A DNA stretch of 64,000 nucleotides from Butyriboletus loyo (lineage: Eukaryota; Basidiomycota; Agaricomycetes; Boletales; Boletaceae). The translations under genes and the position numbers were made by a program. Positions 46,964 through 58,100 of the stretch are shown piece by piece. The stretch spans positions 16,364 through 80,363 of the forward strand of contig JBBPSI010000118.1 in assembly GCA_038093515.1 (NCBI GenBank), given 5' to 3'. The notes under the pieces are model-generated. The model did no database searches. It saw nothing but the letters and a program-made list of their open reading frames with translations, and was not told the DNA's origin. The number at the start of each line of letters is the position of its first letter. The first letter of the stretch is position 1.

Positions 46964-47099
46964 AGCGAAGTGAGCTGAATTGAATCGAGCACTTCACACC
47001 AAGTCGGTCCGGGATGCCAGCCAATCAGAGTCGAAGAAGATTTCGAACAAAGGTAGCCGGTGGCTATGTAGATTATTTAGAATCTCGTCATCAGTCAGG

Positions 47100-47492
47100 T
47101 GAGTTTGTTGCCGTCCGTGTCAATGGACCAGCAATAATAATCCTCCCGAGCTAAAAGTCCTTTTTCAGCCTTTCCTGTTTGTGCGAGAACTTGAGAATTT
47201 GCGGCGAAAGTCGACTGCGGCGGTCTGTGCAGGTCTCTTTGCTCGAAGAGAAAACCCCAAGTTTCCCAGGGCACTGCAGATGATGCTTGTGCAGGTAGGA
47301 TTTCCATTGCGACTCGAGACTACAGCGGGTATAACTACTCCACGCGGTACCAAAATCGCTGTCAGAAGAAACCAGCTCGTACCATGTGGAATTGCATACT
47401 TCACAGTAACGTACGAGATCTGTTACACCGTTGCCCGAATCGATGGTCACCAGTTCCCGCTCATAGCGCTCAAGTTCCCGTCGTGCATCCAT
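47100..47492 (-). CDS. Hypothetical ORF with start codon at a MITE edge
   Basis: The ATG at 47492 gives MDARRELERYERELVTIDSG, then YCEVCNSTWYELVSS, running open to 47151; a second coding-like frame (TGKAEKGLLAREDYYCW) suggests a spliced 3' exon down to about 47100. No family recognised. The ATG complement includes the AT target site of the adjacent MITE. Confidence 0.3.
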
Positions 47493-47587
47493 CAGTGAAA
47501 CGGCTATTGGTAGGAACCACCGGTTAGCCGTCTGTAGCACTCAGCTACACTCGGTTAGCATCGGAAACCAGTAACTGTTTTACTAAT
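47491..47587. mobile_element. MITE copy 1
   Basis: Element 47493-47585 between AT dinucleotides, CAGTGAAACGG ... AACTGTTTTACTA. Terminal inverted repeat of about 9 bp (CAGTGAAAC against CAGTAAAAC in the better preserved copy 2). Internal GGAACCACCGGTTAGC. Confidence 0.65.
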
Positions 47588-47589
47588 AA

Positions 47590-48284
47590 GTCTGTCTGAT
47601 CCTCTTCAACGGCCATTGCTCGTAGCTGTGCGATCTGTGTTGGAGATGGAGTCTCGTTTGTAGGTGTCTGAGGGGGAGTTGGAAGAAACAAGCTAGCCGA
47701 AACAAAATACTAGAGTTGACAGGGGATGTTGAAGCAGAGCGGCGGATTTCGACGTTTATACTGGCTAAGCGAGATACAGCGCGAACTTGCGAGCGCGCCG
47801 CTTGGAAGCTTCAGTCGAGAGAAGAGGTCGACATGGTAGCGGGAGATTGTTGTGTGTGAGTCCTTCGTAGGAGACATCTGACAGGCTAAAGTAACATTCA
47901 GAATGATCATTGTGTGATTTCCTAGCTATTAGGATAGTTAGGGGGCTCCGAAAGGTGTAAACAGAGATAAGACGACACTCGGGCGCCGTATACTAAATTG
48001 GGTAACACTTCGTTCCAATTCGCTTTACCGAAGTGGAACGAACTGCCCTTGAAGCTTGAAAGGTGCAAGGCGGGAACAACGGTGGTCGCAATTCACACAG
48101 CCATTTTACTTCGTTGTGAAACTCGGCATACTTTCAGCGTTAATTGCAACAGCAAACCGCAACGAAGACCGAGTTATCACACGACGTCTTTGCGTTCTGC
48201 ATTCCTACTATACAACATACATAATAATTTGAGTCCTGCGGTTGCGGCAAGCGGGCGGTATGTATTCCCAATTTAGGAACGTTT
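47590..48284. other. Intergenic, no gene seen
   Basis: Between the MITE and the upstream edge of the kinase duplication. No domain or long frame supported. Confidence 0.35.
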
Positions 48285-48500
48285 TTCTGCCGACGATGTT
48301 CCATATTTGTAATCCTAGACCGAGCACAGCACAGCCTCCCGGTGAACAGATATGATGTCACTGAGACATTTCTGCCCAGCCACCGCAATTCAGTCGAGGG
48401 ATATTAGGAGCGTCACCTGGGTCAGAACAACTCGACTTGCTACCCCTACCACCTCCATTCCCTCAGAATTATCGCTCATCTTCAGTATTCGAAAACCACA

Positions 48501-49596
48501 ATGGGCGGACTAGATTTTTCTGGAAAGCAAGTCGGTCGCTATCTCCTCTCCTCCCTGCTCGGCTCTGGCGCAGCCGGCAGTGTCTACCAGGCTGTAGACA
48601 TTACGTTGGAGGACTCCCCCACTTTTGCCATCAAGTGTGTACCGGAGAGTCCCGTTGCTCGACGCCGGCGTCAGCAAATTGCAGAGATCGAAAACCACAG
48701 CGCAGTAGCTGGTTTCCCGCATGTAATAACGCTGTGCGATGTCGTTGAAGAGGATCGCTGCTTCTTCCTCGTCCTACCCCTATGCAAGACGGACATGTTT
48801 AGGGCGATTTGGAGGGAGAAACGATATTGGAGGAACGATGGCCTCATTAAGAGGGTGTTCATACAAATACTAGACGGAGTGTTTGCGTGTCATAAGAGAG
48901 GAATTTTCCACCGGGACCTCAAACCAGAAAATATCATGTGCAATGCCGATGGATCGAGGATCTTGATTGGTGATTTTGGATTGTCCACCAACCGCCGTTT
49001 CTGTCGAGACGGTGGATGCGGCACTGTCGCCTATATGAGTCCAGGTCAGTCACTCGTCCCAACGCACCCAGTGATTGAACTGACCTGCCTCGAGAATGCT
49101 TGGATGATAAAGGAATTATATATTACGCAGACCCAGTGGATATCTGGTCGTTGGGCGTGATCCTCTTCAACATGGTGACTGATCGTTACCCATGGGAAGA
49201 AGCCCGCCTGAAGGACAAGGATTATATGGCCTTTTGTTCCAAGAAAGACCATTTGTTGCGCACGTCACCCATCTCAGGGGCTCTGAGTGAGCTACTTTTT
49301 AAGATCTGGCATCCAACCCCTATGAGGCGTATGTCGATCCCAGCGATCCGGGAAGCAATCCTGGAGATGAGCACATTCTATGGATCGCCTCGTTCATCCC
49401 ACGCCCGCTCACCGTTGTCACAAGAATTGGTCCTGATTGACTCGTAAGTCTTATATGACCCCAGTCGGGCCTGATGAGAACTGACATTTGGCGTAGTCAG
49501 GAAACGTGTGTCGCCCCTGTGGGGTGTGACAAGAAGAAAAAAGCATTTACTCCGATTGACCTCCTGAGGACAGCTCCACTATGTTTCTTGGACTAG
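48501..49596 (+). CDS. Ran1/Ksp1-like serine/threonine protein kinase, copy 2
   Basis: Exons 48501-49044, 49095-49443 and 49497-49596; introns of 50 and 53 bp; 330 residues. All kinase motifs of copy 1 are present: LLGSGAAGSV, AIKC, HRDLKPENI, DFGLST, and MSPE across the first splice. Few substitutions against copy 1 (for example GFPHVITL for GCPHIMTL). Coordinates pair as reverse complements (sum 65728) from the ATG through exon 2, and similarity runs about 240 bp upstream of the ATG and to about 49570 downstream. The third exon reads CVAPVGCDKKKKAFTPIDLL and ends at TAG 49594-49596, 12 residues longer than copy 1. Role unknown; the fungal relatives act in meiotic and nutrient control. Confidence 0.82.
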
Positions 49597-49599
49597 AGG

Positions 49600-50626
49600 T
49601 AGACTGGGAATAAGAAAGCGGCGAGCTATCGTTTGTTTTTGTACTATCAGATGGAGCACGCAGGCGTTGATATATGCTCCACGATATCATGCACGAATCA
49701 TCACTTATACATGTAACATATATACTGTACAAACGTATAATATCAAAATACTGTTTAAATCTATAAGCGACAGAGTCCGGGTCTTTTCTTTCTCTTTCTC
49801 ATGTGTGGAGCTCAGAAGGTGACGAGGAAGTTCAAACGGGATCATACACTCGTGTGCTTGCGAAGGCCTTGAGACACAAATGTTCGTCTAGTCATTACCT
49901 TGCGTTTACTTCAGGCTACCAAAGACGGTCTGAAGCGGACGGAATTCTCCCCCTTGGTAGAATGCCATAGAGCTGCCGGTGCGTGTGCAGGTACACTCTC
50001 AGAGTCTCCTACGTTCGTACACGATGCTTTTGGCTATCTCCCGTGGTTTCCTTGCATCAGACGGCCGACCCACGGGCGAAGTAGGTGTGAACTCCTCGAC
50101 GTCTTCCTCCTCCTCCTAGCATGGGTATGTTAGACCGGGAGACGATTGGACACGACGAGGGACATCGTCAGAGCTAGCTCCAAGAACAATATTCTTGGCG
50201 TTGCTCGGGACGGGATTGCTGCGATTGTTGGCCACGCGAGGCGTTTCGATCGTTTGTATGTCGGGATCAGAAACGTTGCTACAAGGAGCAGGCCCCTGGC
50301 ACAGGATGCCAGTGCGCCGGTAAACGTGACAGCTGAGGAATTCCTAGTATCATGGCGCTTCCGCGCACGGGGGTCAGCGGCATCGCTGTACCCCGTCTGG
50401 AGGCTTTACCTGGATGGTCTGGTGCACGTTGGGGTTGCCTGGGTGGCGAGATTGGGAGCCGAAAGGGATTGTGATCAGGCAGTACGAATTATCTAGCGGA
50501 CGCAAGGAAGGTCGCTGGGGAGGGTATAATAATAAGATGGTGTATGGCGAATCACGATTTGGAACTGTCTCTCACTTTATCGGCAGCTGGAATTGATATC
50601 TACAAGAACTACAGGGATGGATGAAC
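49600..50626. other. Intergenic, possible small ORF
   Basis: An open frame at about 50.15-50.50 kb on the plus strand (GVARDGIAAIVGHARRFDRL) has no ATG of its own near the start and no recognised domain. Nothing else supported. Confidence 0.3.
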
Positions 50627-50733
50627 ATCAGTGAAACGGTTATTGGTCGGAACCACCGGTTAGCAGTCTGTAGCAGTCTGTGGCACTCGGCTACACTCGG
50701 TTAGCACTGGAAACCAACAACTGTTTTACTGAT
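50627..50733. mobile_element. MITE copy 2
   Basis: 103-bp element 50629-50731, CAGTGAAACGGTTATTGG ... CAACTGTTTTACTG, flanked by AT on both sides, same orientation as the copy at 47.49 kb. It carries an extra 10-bp internal repeat (GTCTGTAGCA). About 300 bp upstream of malate dehydrogenase. Confidence 0.7.
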
Positions 50734-51027
50734 GAAAACCGGGATACGAACGACTTACCCTGAGGTACTAGAGGTACCCCTGCGGTTGACTAGGCCATGA
50801 ATTGGTTCATGCGTGTCTGTTTTTATCGGAGGGCGTCAAAGGATCATCCTCTTGATCGTATCAGATTGAAGATGTCAACATCAAGTCCGTGTGTTGTGCA
50901 GTTGGCACCGCCGTTGTTCCGAGTTCCGGCAATTCCCGACAGCTCTGGTAAAACTAGAGAGTTGCGCATAAACGCTCTTCTAACTTTTCCTCCTCCCACG
51001 ACGACCACAACGACAACGACGGCAAAG

Positions 51028-52309
51028 ATGTTTTCCCGCGCCGCAGCCCGTGCCCTCACCAGTCAATCCCGCCTCTTCTCCACCACCGCCGCACGCAACA
51101 CCAAGGTTGCCGTCCTCGGCGCCGGAGGTGGAATCGGCCAACCTCTGTCGTTGTTGCTCAAAAATGACCCTTTGGTCACCTCTCTCAGTCTGTACGATAT
51201 TCGCGGTGCGCCTGGTGTCGCTGCCGATGTTAGTCACGTCGACACTGCCAGCGAGGTAGGAGATTGTGCGGTCTCTTGAGATTGGCTGGAGGCTGAGCTG
51301 TCTGTTAGGTTCAAGGATATGCCGCTGACAAGTTGGACGAGGCCCTCGCGGGCGTTGAAGTCGTTGTTATCCCTGCCGGTGTCCCAAGGAAGGTAGGTTT
51401 CTTTGCCGTACGTTGATCACGCTTTGTCTGATGCCACTCCCTTGTAGCCTGGCGTAAGTAATTGTTCGTCTAGTATCGTTTATTATGCTAATAATGATCC
51501 AAGATGACCCGCGACGATCTTTTCAACGTGAGTATCCGTCGATGCGTCTTTTTTTTGTCAGAGATTGATGTTGCCTCAGACCAACGCCTCCATTGTCCGT
51601 GACCTCGCCAGCGCTATCGGCCGAGTCTCGCCAACAGCACATATCCTGGTTATCTCCAATCCTGTCAACTCCACCGTACCCATCGTTGCTTCGACACTTG
51701 CCAAGGCAGGCGTCTACAATCCTTCGCGTGTTTTCGGTGTGACCACCCTTGATGTCGTCCGTGCTGCTCGTTTCACCGCTGGTATCGCTGGCGTCCACCC
51801 TAATGACACACCTGTTACCGTCGTCGGTGGTCACAGTGGTACAACCATTGTTCCCCTGCTCTCCCAGAGCATCCACGGAAAGGGCATCAAAGGCGATGTG
51901 TACGACAAGCTTGTGTACCGCATCCAATTCGGTGGTGACGAGGTCGTCAAGGCCAAGGACGGTGCAGGAAGCGCAACCCTGTCGATGGCATATGCGGGTG
52001 CCAAGTTCACTAACACCTTGTTGCGGGGTTTGAACGGCGAAAAGGGTGTTATTTCGCCCACGTTTGTCGAGAGCCCGCTCTTCAAGGACCAGGGCATTGA
52101 CTTTTTCTCTTCCAATGTTGAGCTTGGCGTAAGTGTTGTTTATTTTTGCCGCCGACGATCGGGTTAACCTGGTGGTGTAGGTCAACGGTGTCGAGGCGAT
52201 CCATCCCCTTGGACCTCTGTCTGCTGAGGAGGAGAAACTCCTGGCTGCGTGTTTGCCTGAGCTCAAGAAGAACATTGAGAAGGGCAAGGCATTCGTGGAG
52301 AGCTCGTAG
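51028..52309 (+). CDS. MDH1: Mitochondrial malate dehydrogenase
   Basis: Exons 51028-51255, 51309-51392, 51448-51453 (six bases), 51504-51527, 51580-52128, 52181-52309; 339 residues, normal for the family. Interconverts malate and oxaloacetate with NAD in the mitochondrial matrix. Seen: an Arg/Ser/Ala-rich targeting leader ([20 protein letters not shown]), NAD fold [19 protein letters not shown], substrate loop PAGVPRK-PG-MTRDDLF assembled over two micro-exons, [11 protein letters not shown], and the catalytic dyad in [12 protein letters not shown] and [13 protein letters not shown]. The two codons Pro-Gly in the six-base exon are invariant in the family, which supports the model. Confidence 0.96.
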
Positions 52310-52383
52310 ATTTAGATGCATCGCTACTTATAATACCTCTTGTTTGAATGCATGCATTCCTTGGTGTCGACGTGATTATAGAC

Positions 52384-53040
52384 TCATCGGCGTCCCTTTT
52401 TTGTGACCATGGTGAACCCATCCTCATCTACTTTTGGTTCCTCCCTCGTCCGAGGTTCTGAGTGATTCACCAATTGTGGTACTGGTTCTCCCTCCTTCTC
52501 TTCCTCCCCTTTGTCATCTTCATCCTCATCTTCCCACTCACTCCCACTCTCGCTTTCGCTCCCACTGCCCATGCCCCTCTCGTACTTTGGGATCTTTCCC
52601 TTGACCATCTCCGCCTGTGCTTCGAGCTCGTTCACGAACGTCTCGTCACCCGTACAGACGGCTCCAAAGAGCTTGACGATATCCTTGGCGACAGTAGCTG
52701 CACTGTCGTCTTCAAGCGTGACGTCGAATTCGTCCGCCAATATTTGGAGGAGAAGTTCTTCGATGTAGATAACGTCTGGTGGGGGGTCCGTTCCCGAGCC
52801 GAGCGTTCTCAAAAGGACAGAGGTGGGGGGGACAGGAACGGGAGCGGGAGGAGGAAGAGCGACGATAAAGGGTTCGAATTGGTCGACGAGGACGCCTGCT
52901 AGCCAGCGTTGTTTCTCGGCGGAGGCGGGGCCGCCCCAGGAGGCGTGGACGGCGAGACGGAGGGCGGGCCAGAGGGCGAGGCGGGCGAGGGTGCCGCGGG
53001 CGAAGAGGATGGTGTGGGGGTGGGGGGTCAAGATGGACAT
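52384..53040 (-). CDS. TSR2: Pre-rRNA-processing protein Tsr2
   Basis: Single exon, 218 residues, ATG at 53040. Known role: escortin that carries and unloads ribosomal protein eS26 (Rps26) into pre-40S particles. Seen: helical N-terminal domain (FARGTLARLALWPALRLAVH, ASWGGPASAEKQRWLAGVLV), EELLLQILADEFDVTLEDDS, a long acidic tract (SGSEWEDEDEDDKGEEEKEG) that mimics RNA for eS26, and the typical end DGFTMVTKKGRR. Tail-to-tail with MDH, 74 bp between stops. Confidence 0.9.
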   Translation of the reverse strand: MSILTPHPHTILFARGTLARLALWPALRLAVHASWGGPASAEKQRWLAGVLVDQFEPFIVALPPPAPVPVPPTSVLLRTLGSGTDPPPDVIYIEELLLQILADEFDVTLEDDSAATVAKDIVKLFGAVCTGDETFVNELEAQAEMVKGKIPKYERGMGSGSESESGSEWEDEDEDDKGEEEKEGEPVPQLVNHSEPRTREEPKVDEDGFTMVTKKGRR

Positions 53041-53360
53041 GGATAGGGTAGGAGTGCCCTCTTTCCTCGGGTGGGTGAGGGCGGACGTATCCGTTCGGGT
53101 TGGTGGTCTCGCTCAAGTATGAGGCTAGCTCAGTCAATATTAAATTTAATGGCGTGTCTGGATCGATGCGAGATAAGACGGGGAGGAATAGATCCGCTAA
53201 TCTGATAAGATCAAGTATCGCAACATAGCCTTGTAGCGTAGTGAATTTATATTTCGATCCTACATACGTACAAAGTTAGTCTGTCCCCCTCAAATTCGCC
53301 AACCAAAACTGAATATTAGCTGGGTACACGGTCCCCCCCGCCGCGTCCTAATCAAACAGC
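53041..53360. other. Intergenic, no gene seen
   Basis: Upstream of Tsr2 and downstream of kinase copy 3. Nothing else supported. Confidence 0.4.
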
Positions 53361-54464
53361 TCATACACAAACACTCGTTTCGGGCGTTATGGCATAGGGC
53401 GCCAGCCGGTGCGTTTGGTCGTCCTTTTGTCTTCGTCGGATAAGCCTTCCGGGTCTGAAATCATGGAGGTGTCCATCCGTACCAATTGAGTCTCGGACGA
53501 GCGACGACTGGAACACTTCAAGGACTTACTGGGTCACGGCCACTTCGTTTGACCATCCAAGGGTTGCGTTGTCGGACGATCGAGGGATGCGATAGAACGT
53601 ATCCATAGTTAGAATGGCTTGCCGGATCTGCAAGATCTGGAGCCGGTCCATTGGATTCGGGCGAAGGATCCACTTGAGCAGCTCGTTGAGTGCCCGGGAT
53701 ATCGGCAAGGTATTATATAGATAATTCTCGTCGTCGAGGAACGCCCGAAAATAGTCATCGGACACACGAGCGGTTTTCCACGGACGACGACCAGTGACCA
53801 TGTTTACCAGAATGATGCCCAACGCCCAGATATCGGTGAGGCTGGGGTAGTATACGATGTCGTTGGTCCATTGTTCTAAGAATATGTCAGCATAACGGAG
53901 AGGAAAGAGAGGGGTTTGACCTGGACTCATATAGTCTGGGGTACCGCAGCGTGAGCCTCTGCAGATGCGTTTGCGGGTTGCGAGCCCAAAATCAGCGATT
54001 CGGATGCCAGTCCCGCCATTTCTACACAATATGTTCTCTGGTTTGAGGTCCCGGTGAAACACCCCTTTCAAATGACAGGCATAAACGCCGTCAAGTATGT
54101 TTAGGAATGTCTCTTTGATGAGCGCATCGTTGCGCTGATATATCCGGTGGTCCCAGATGGCCTGGAACAAGTCTCCTTGACACAGCTTGAAGATGATGAA
54201 GAGGTACGAGTGCTCGTCGATAATTTCTCTGAGCGATAAGACGTGCGGGGAACATCCTGTGACCAATTGATGGTGAAATACTTCGGAAGTTCGAAGGAGG
54301 AGTTGCCTGGGGGTAAGTTCGAACTTGGAGATACACTTGATGGCATATTTACCGGGGTGCTCTGTGTCGACAGCACCGAAGACAGAGCTAGTTGCTCCCG
54401 AGCTGAGTGGGGAGGTGAGACGATAGCGGCCGACGCATTGGCCGGAAAAGTCAGGCAATATCAT
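53361..54464 (-). CDS. Ran1/Ksp1-like serine/threonine protein kinase, copy 3 (diverged)
   Basis: Exons 54464-53921, 53875-53530 and 53454-53361; introns of 45 and 75 bp; about 327 residues. Same exon plan as the two near-identical kinases but well diverged, so an older paralogue. Seen: opening DFSGQCVGRYRL, loop SSGATSSVFGA, AIKC lysine, HRDLKPENI, DFGLAT, and CGTPDYMSPE across the first splice, then TDIWALGIILVNMVTGRRPW and the PNPMDRLQ end of the kinase fold. The 45-bp first intron has no stop and keeps frame if retained. The second donor again overlaps a TAA; exon 3 adds a basic tail (GRLIRRRQKDDQTHRL). Confidence 0.85.
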
Positions 54465-55115
54465 GATGATGGCCCAGAGACAGCGCAAAGAGACGAAGCG
54501 AGTTCGAGGAAGAGGAAGAGGAGGAGAGGGGAACTCGCTGGATCACCCCCTCAAGGCTTCCTATCCCTACTCTGGTCGAGTTTACAATTCTGGAAATTTC
54601 CCGGAAGTGTTTCCTTCCTAAAAAGGTAAGTCTCCATCGCAGATCTTTGGTCCAGAAAACTTGGAGGACGAAGTTGGCACTAGTACACTGACCGGCATAT
54701 TAACGAATGAAGTCGACGTCTCGTTGGATGCGATCGATGCACCTCGGTTGAGGGGGCTATAGTTCGGAACCTCGGACGCTACAACACCTTGTTAGTCGAT
54801 GGATACGGGGTTGGTCTCCATTGTCAATGAAGAGTTTAATATTTGGTCGTCACGGATGGAAAAAAATGCACAGCCACTGAACCAAAGCGGAAAGTTAACT
54901 TGGGCTCCCACCAGTCGAACATCGTATCGCAGCTCGTCCCAGGTCCCCCATTCGTCCTCACCGTCGCCCACAACGAGCTCGTCTTTGAGCATGCTGAGCA
55001 GCTTTTCTGACGTGTGCTAACACGACTATCACTTGTTGAAAACCATCCGACTCAATACCTCCGAATCCTTTCCATATTTTCACACCCATACAAACTTACT
55101 TATATTGAATCACTC
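54465..55115. other. Divergent promoter region
   Basis: Between the kinase (minus) and the Bud14/Tea4-like gene (plus). No gene seen. Confidence 0.45.
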
Positions 55116-58100
55116 ATGTCACAGGAACAAGTTGACCGAGCAACGCTTAAGCGACAAGATACCTTTGACCTCCGTGACCACCTCCTCGCCGACGAACAGT
55201 CCATGGCGAGCTCACACATGCATGCTCACGCCGACGCAACCAACCAATATGGTTCCGGCGGGGGGGCGTCTGACGAGGAACATTCCGTCCTCGAAGACGA
55301 CTCAGATGCCGACGACCGCGAGATGGAGTACATGGACGACGAAGACGATCGTTCCTCTTCCCTCTCCATCCCAAATGAGAGCATCGACTTTGACTTGGTG
55401 TATTCCCTCCACAGCTTCGCTGCGACCGTCGAAGGTCAGGCCAGCGTCGTCAAGGGCGACAGCCTCTTCCTCATGGACGACACGAACAGTTATTGGTGGC
55501 TCGTGCGTGTGCTCAAAACACAGGACGTGGGGTATATCCCTGCTGAAAATATCGAGACGCCTTTCGAACGTCTTGCACGTCTCAACAAGCACCGCAACGT
55601 TGACGTGCGTATTCTGTGCTTCGTGGAGACCTGTTATTGACTGCGTCCCCTTTGTAGCTCGCCCATGCGACACCCCAAGAGCTCCAAGAAGACGTCGAGC
55701 GCGTCCGTAATAACCTGTCGTCCCGCACAGGTTCCCACCACTCGCCTTCCCCGACGCTCGGTCTTCCTGCGGGAAACCACCCTCGTCCGGGCACGAAAGC
55801 TGTCATGTTCACCCCTGCGCTCTCCGTGCGTCGTTATCCGCCTGCCGTCTGGAACGAAGAGGAAGAGGAAGAGGAAGACGTGGAGTGGGAAGACGGTGCA
55901 TACGAGGAGGAGGATCCCGAACTTGCCGAGGAAATGTCTATCCGCACAAGGCAAAGTCAGATCGAAGACCAGGAAAGCATGACCATGGGTGCCATGCAGA
56001 TGGAGCCGGATGATGGCATGAGCTGGGACGACTCCGCTGCCGAGAACATGCAGGCCCTGAGCGCACAAAAGAAGAAGGGTCAAATGTTGATGACCCCTGG
56101 AATGCTCCGACCCGGTGCACTACAGCAGAAGCCCATTGAACAGCAGCAGCAACAAGAAAAAGAAGAAGAGATGATCATTGCTCAACAGCGCCAGCAACAG
56201 CAGCAGGAACAACAGATACTCTCTCAGCAAGCATCACGACATCATAGTTCTAGGGATAGATCATCCTCAGAGAGGAATGCTTCCTCCCCCACCAAGTCTA
56301 TCGACCCCATCGATGTCACCGAAACGAGAAAGCTCTCCGCCACTCCCCCTGTGGTACGCGACGAACCTGCCAAGCCATCCCCGGGAAGCGCTGGTCCCAT
56401 GCTCCCGAGCGCTGTCATGCAACAGCAAGAAGACGATCGCAAGCGTACTCGCGAGGAGCTCGAGGCTCTCGAAGAAGCGGCAAAGAAAAAGCTCAAAGGC
56501 AAGGACAAAGACAAGGCTGCTCCGGTCAGTACTTCTACCCCCGTTTCCAACCAACCTGCAAAATCGTCTCATTCGGGAGTTGGCAAGCTCCGCAAGGATC
56601 GCGAACATACCGACGACGAAGGGAAGGAAAAGAAAGAGAAGAAAGGTCGTGGTGGCGTCTTTGGTTTGTTTGGACGCAAGAAAGACAAGAACAAAGACAA
56701 GGCGTCCATCGAGAGCATATCATCAGACGTCACGCGCGAGTCTCAGGACTCTGGTCAGTCCTCGAATCAACAGGATGGCCCTAGTGTCGAAACCCCGCTG
56801 TCTCCCGTCACAGTAACTGCAATCCAGCAGCAGCAGCAGTCCATTCGCTTTTCCGTCGAAGCTAGATCTACCCCTCCACGACAACAACCACTCTCCACGG
56901 GTGTCCATCAGACGCCCACAGGTCCGGGCCATGTCTCTCAACACGCATCTACATTGCGACAACGGGACCAACAACAACAAGCGCTTTACCAACAATACCT
57001 CAACCGTTCCCCATCCTCACCTCCCGAAGCGCCATCGTATGGCTTACAATCTGCCTTTGCTGGCAATTCTCCATACACCAGCCCAAGCACCACAGCAGCA
57101 AGTCTTGGTCTTGGCCTGCCATCATCCCGACAACGTCCCGGCTCCCTTATTATTTGTCCTGCTGCTGACGGACAGGGTCTTGGTGTCCCCGAACTCAGCG
57201 TCATCCGCATTTTCGCGGGAAAAAATGTGCAGACTGAAGCCACCTTTAAGACTGTCTTGCTCAACTCATCTACGACCTCCTCCGACCTTATCCGACAAGC
57301 TATTCAGCGATTCCGACTCCCCTCATCCGAGGCTGAAGCAGCGACATCCTATTATCTTACGATCAAGCAGGTCGAAGGGTCGTCGACGGTACTTTTGTCA
57401 GATGAAAAACCTCTGGTGGTGTTTGAAACTATTATCGAGACGGTCATGGAACTCCCCAAGGTGAAGCGGAGTAGTATGGGAAGTATCAGCTCCGTCTCCA
57501 GCAACCTCTCCATGCACCCCGCCATCAAACAGCTTTCCATGAATGATTTTACGGACGACTCGGCTGTCAAATTTTACCTGAACAAGCGGGCAGTGGACGG
57601 CAAGGAGAGTTCGCTCACGGAAGAAGATGAGGATGAGACGATATATGCAGAGTCCACACGTGATACGATCGAAGGTGTCAGCGTCTCGTCGAATTCTGGC
57701 GTCAACGTCACGCCCGAGCGATTCAGCTCACCGTCTTTCCGATTCGTATTGCAATTGGTGATCTACCCTGAAGATCTGCCCGACGATATGGTGTTTGATC
57801 CTTTGACGGAGGCGATTGTGTTCAAATACATACTGAAGGATCGGACGACGTCTGTTTCATCCATCTCCTCCGGGGTCTCACTGAGTCAACGCCGGAAGGT
57901 GTTTACGTTCCCAAAGAACGTGACTGTTGCGGAAGTGATTGAGCTTGGGCTGGAGAGATTTGGCATACTGGAGGGTGTCGTTGATGGTGGAGACGAAGTC
58001 GAAGACAAACTCACAAAGAGAAGGAGCTCTGCCAAAGTTCGCTATTGGCTACTAGCTTCCATTAATGGTCAAGGTAGGCTGTTGTCATTCACAACGTCAT

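Noticed and set aside
50797..51279. 160-codon frame starting upstream of malate dehydrogenase
   Set aside because: The targeting peptide starts at 51028; the upstream residues are 5' leader with no family match.
51523..52287. 254-codon antisense frame over malate dehydrogenase
   Set aside because: Shadow of the strongly codon-biased MDH exon on the other strand; no independent domain.
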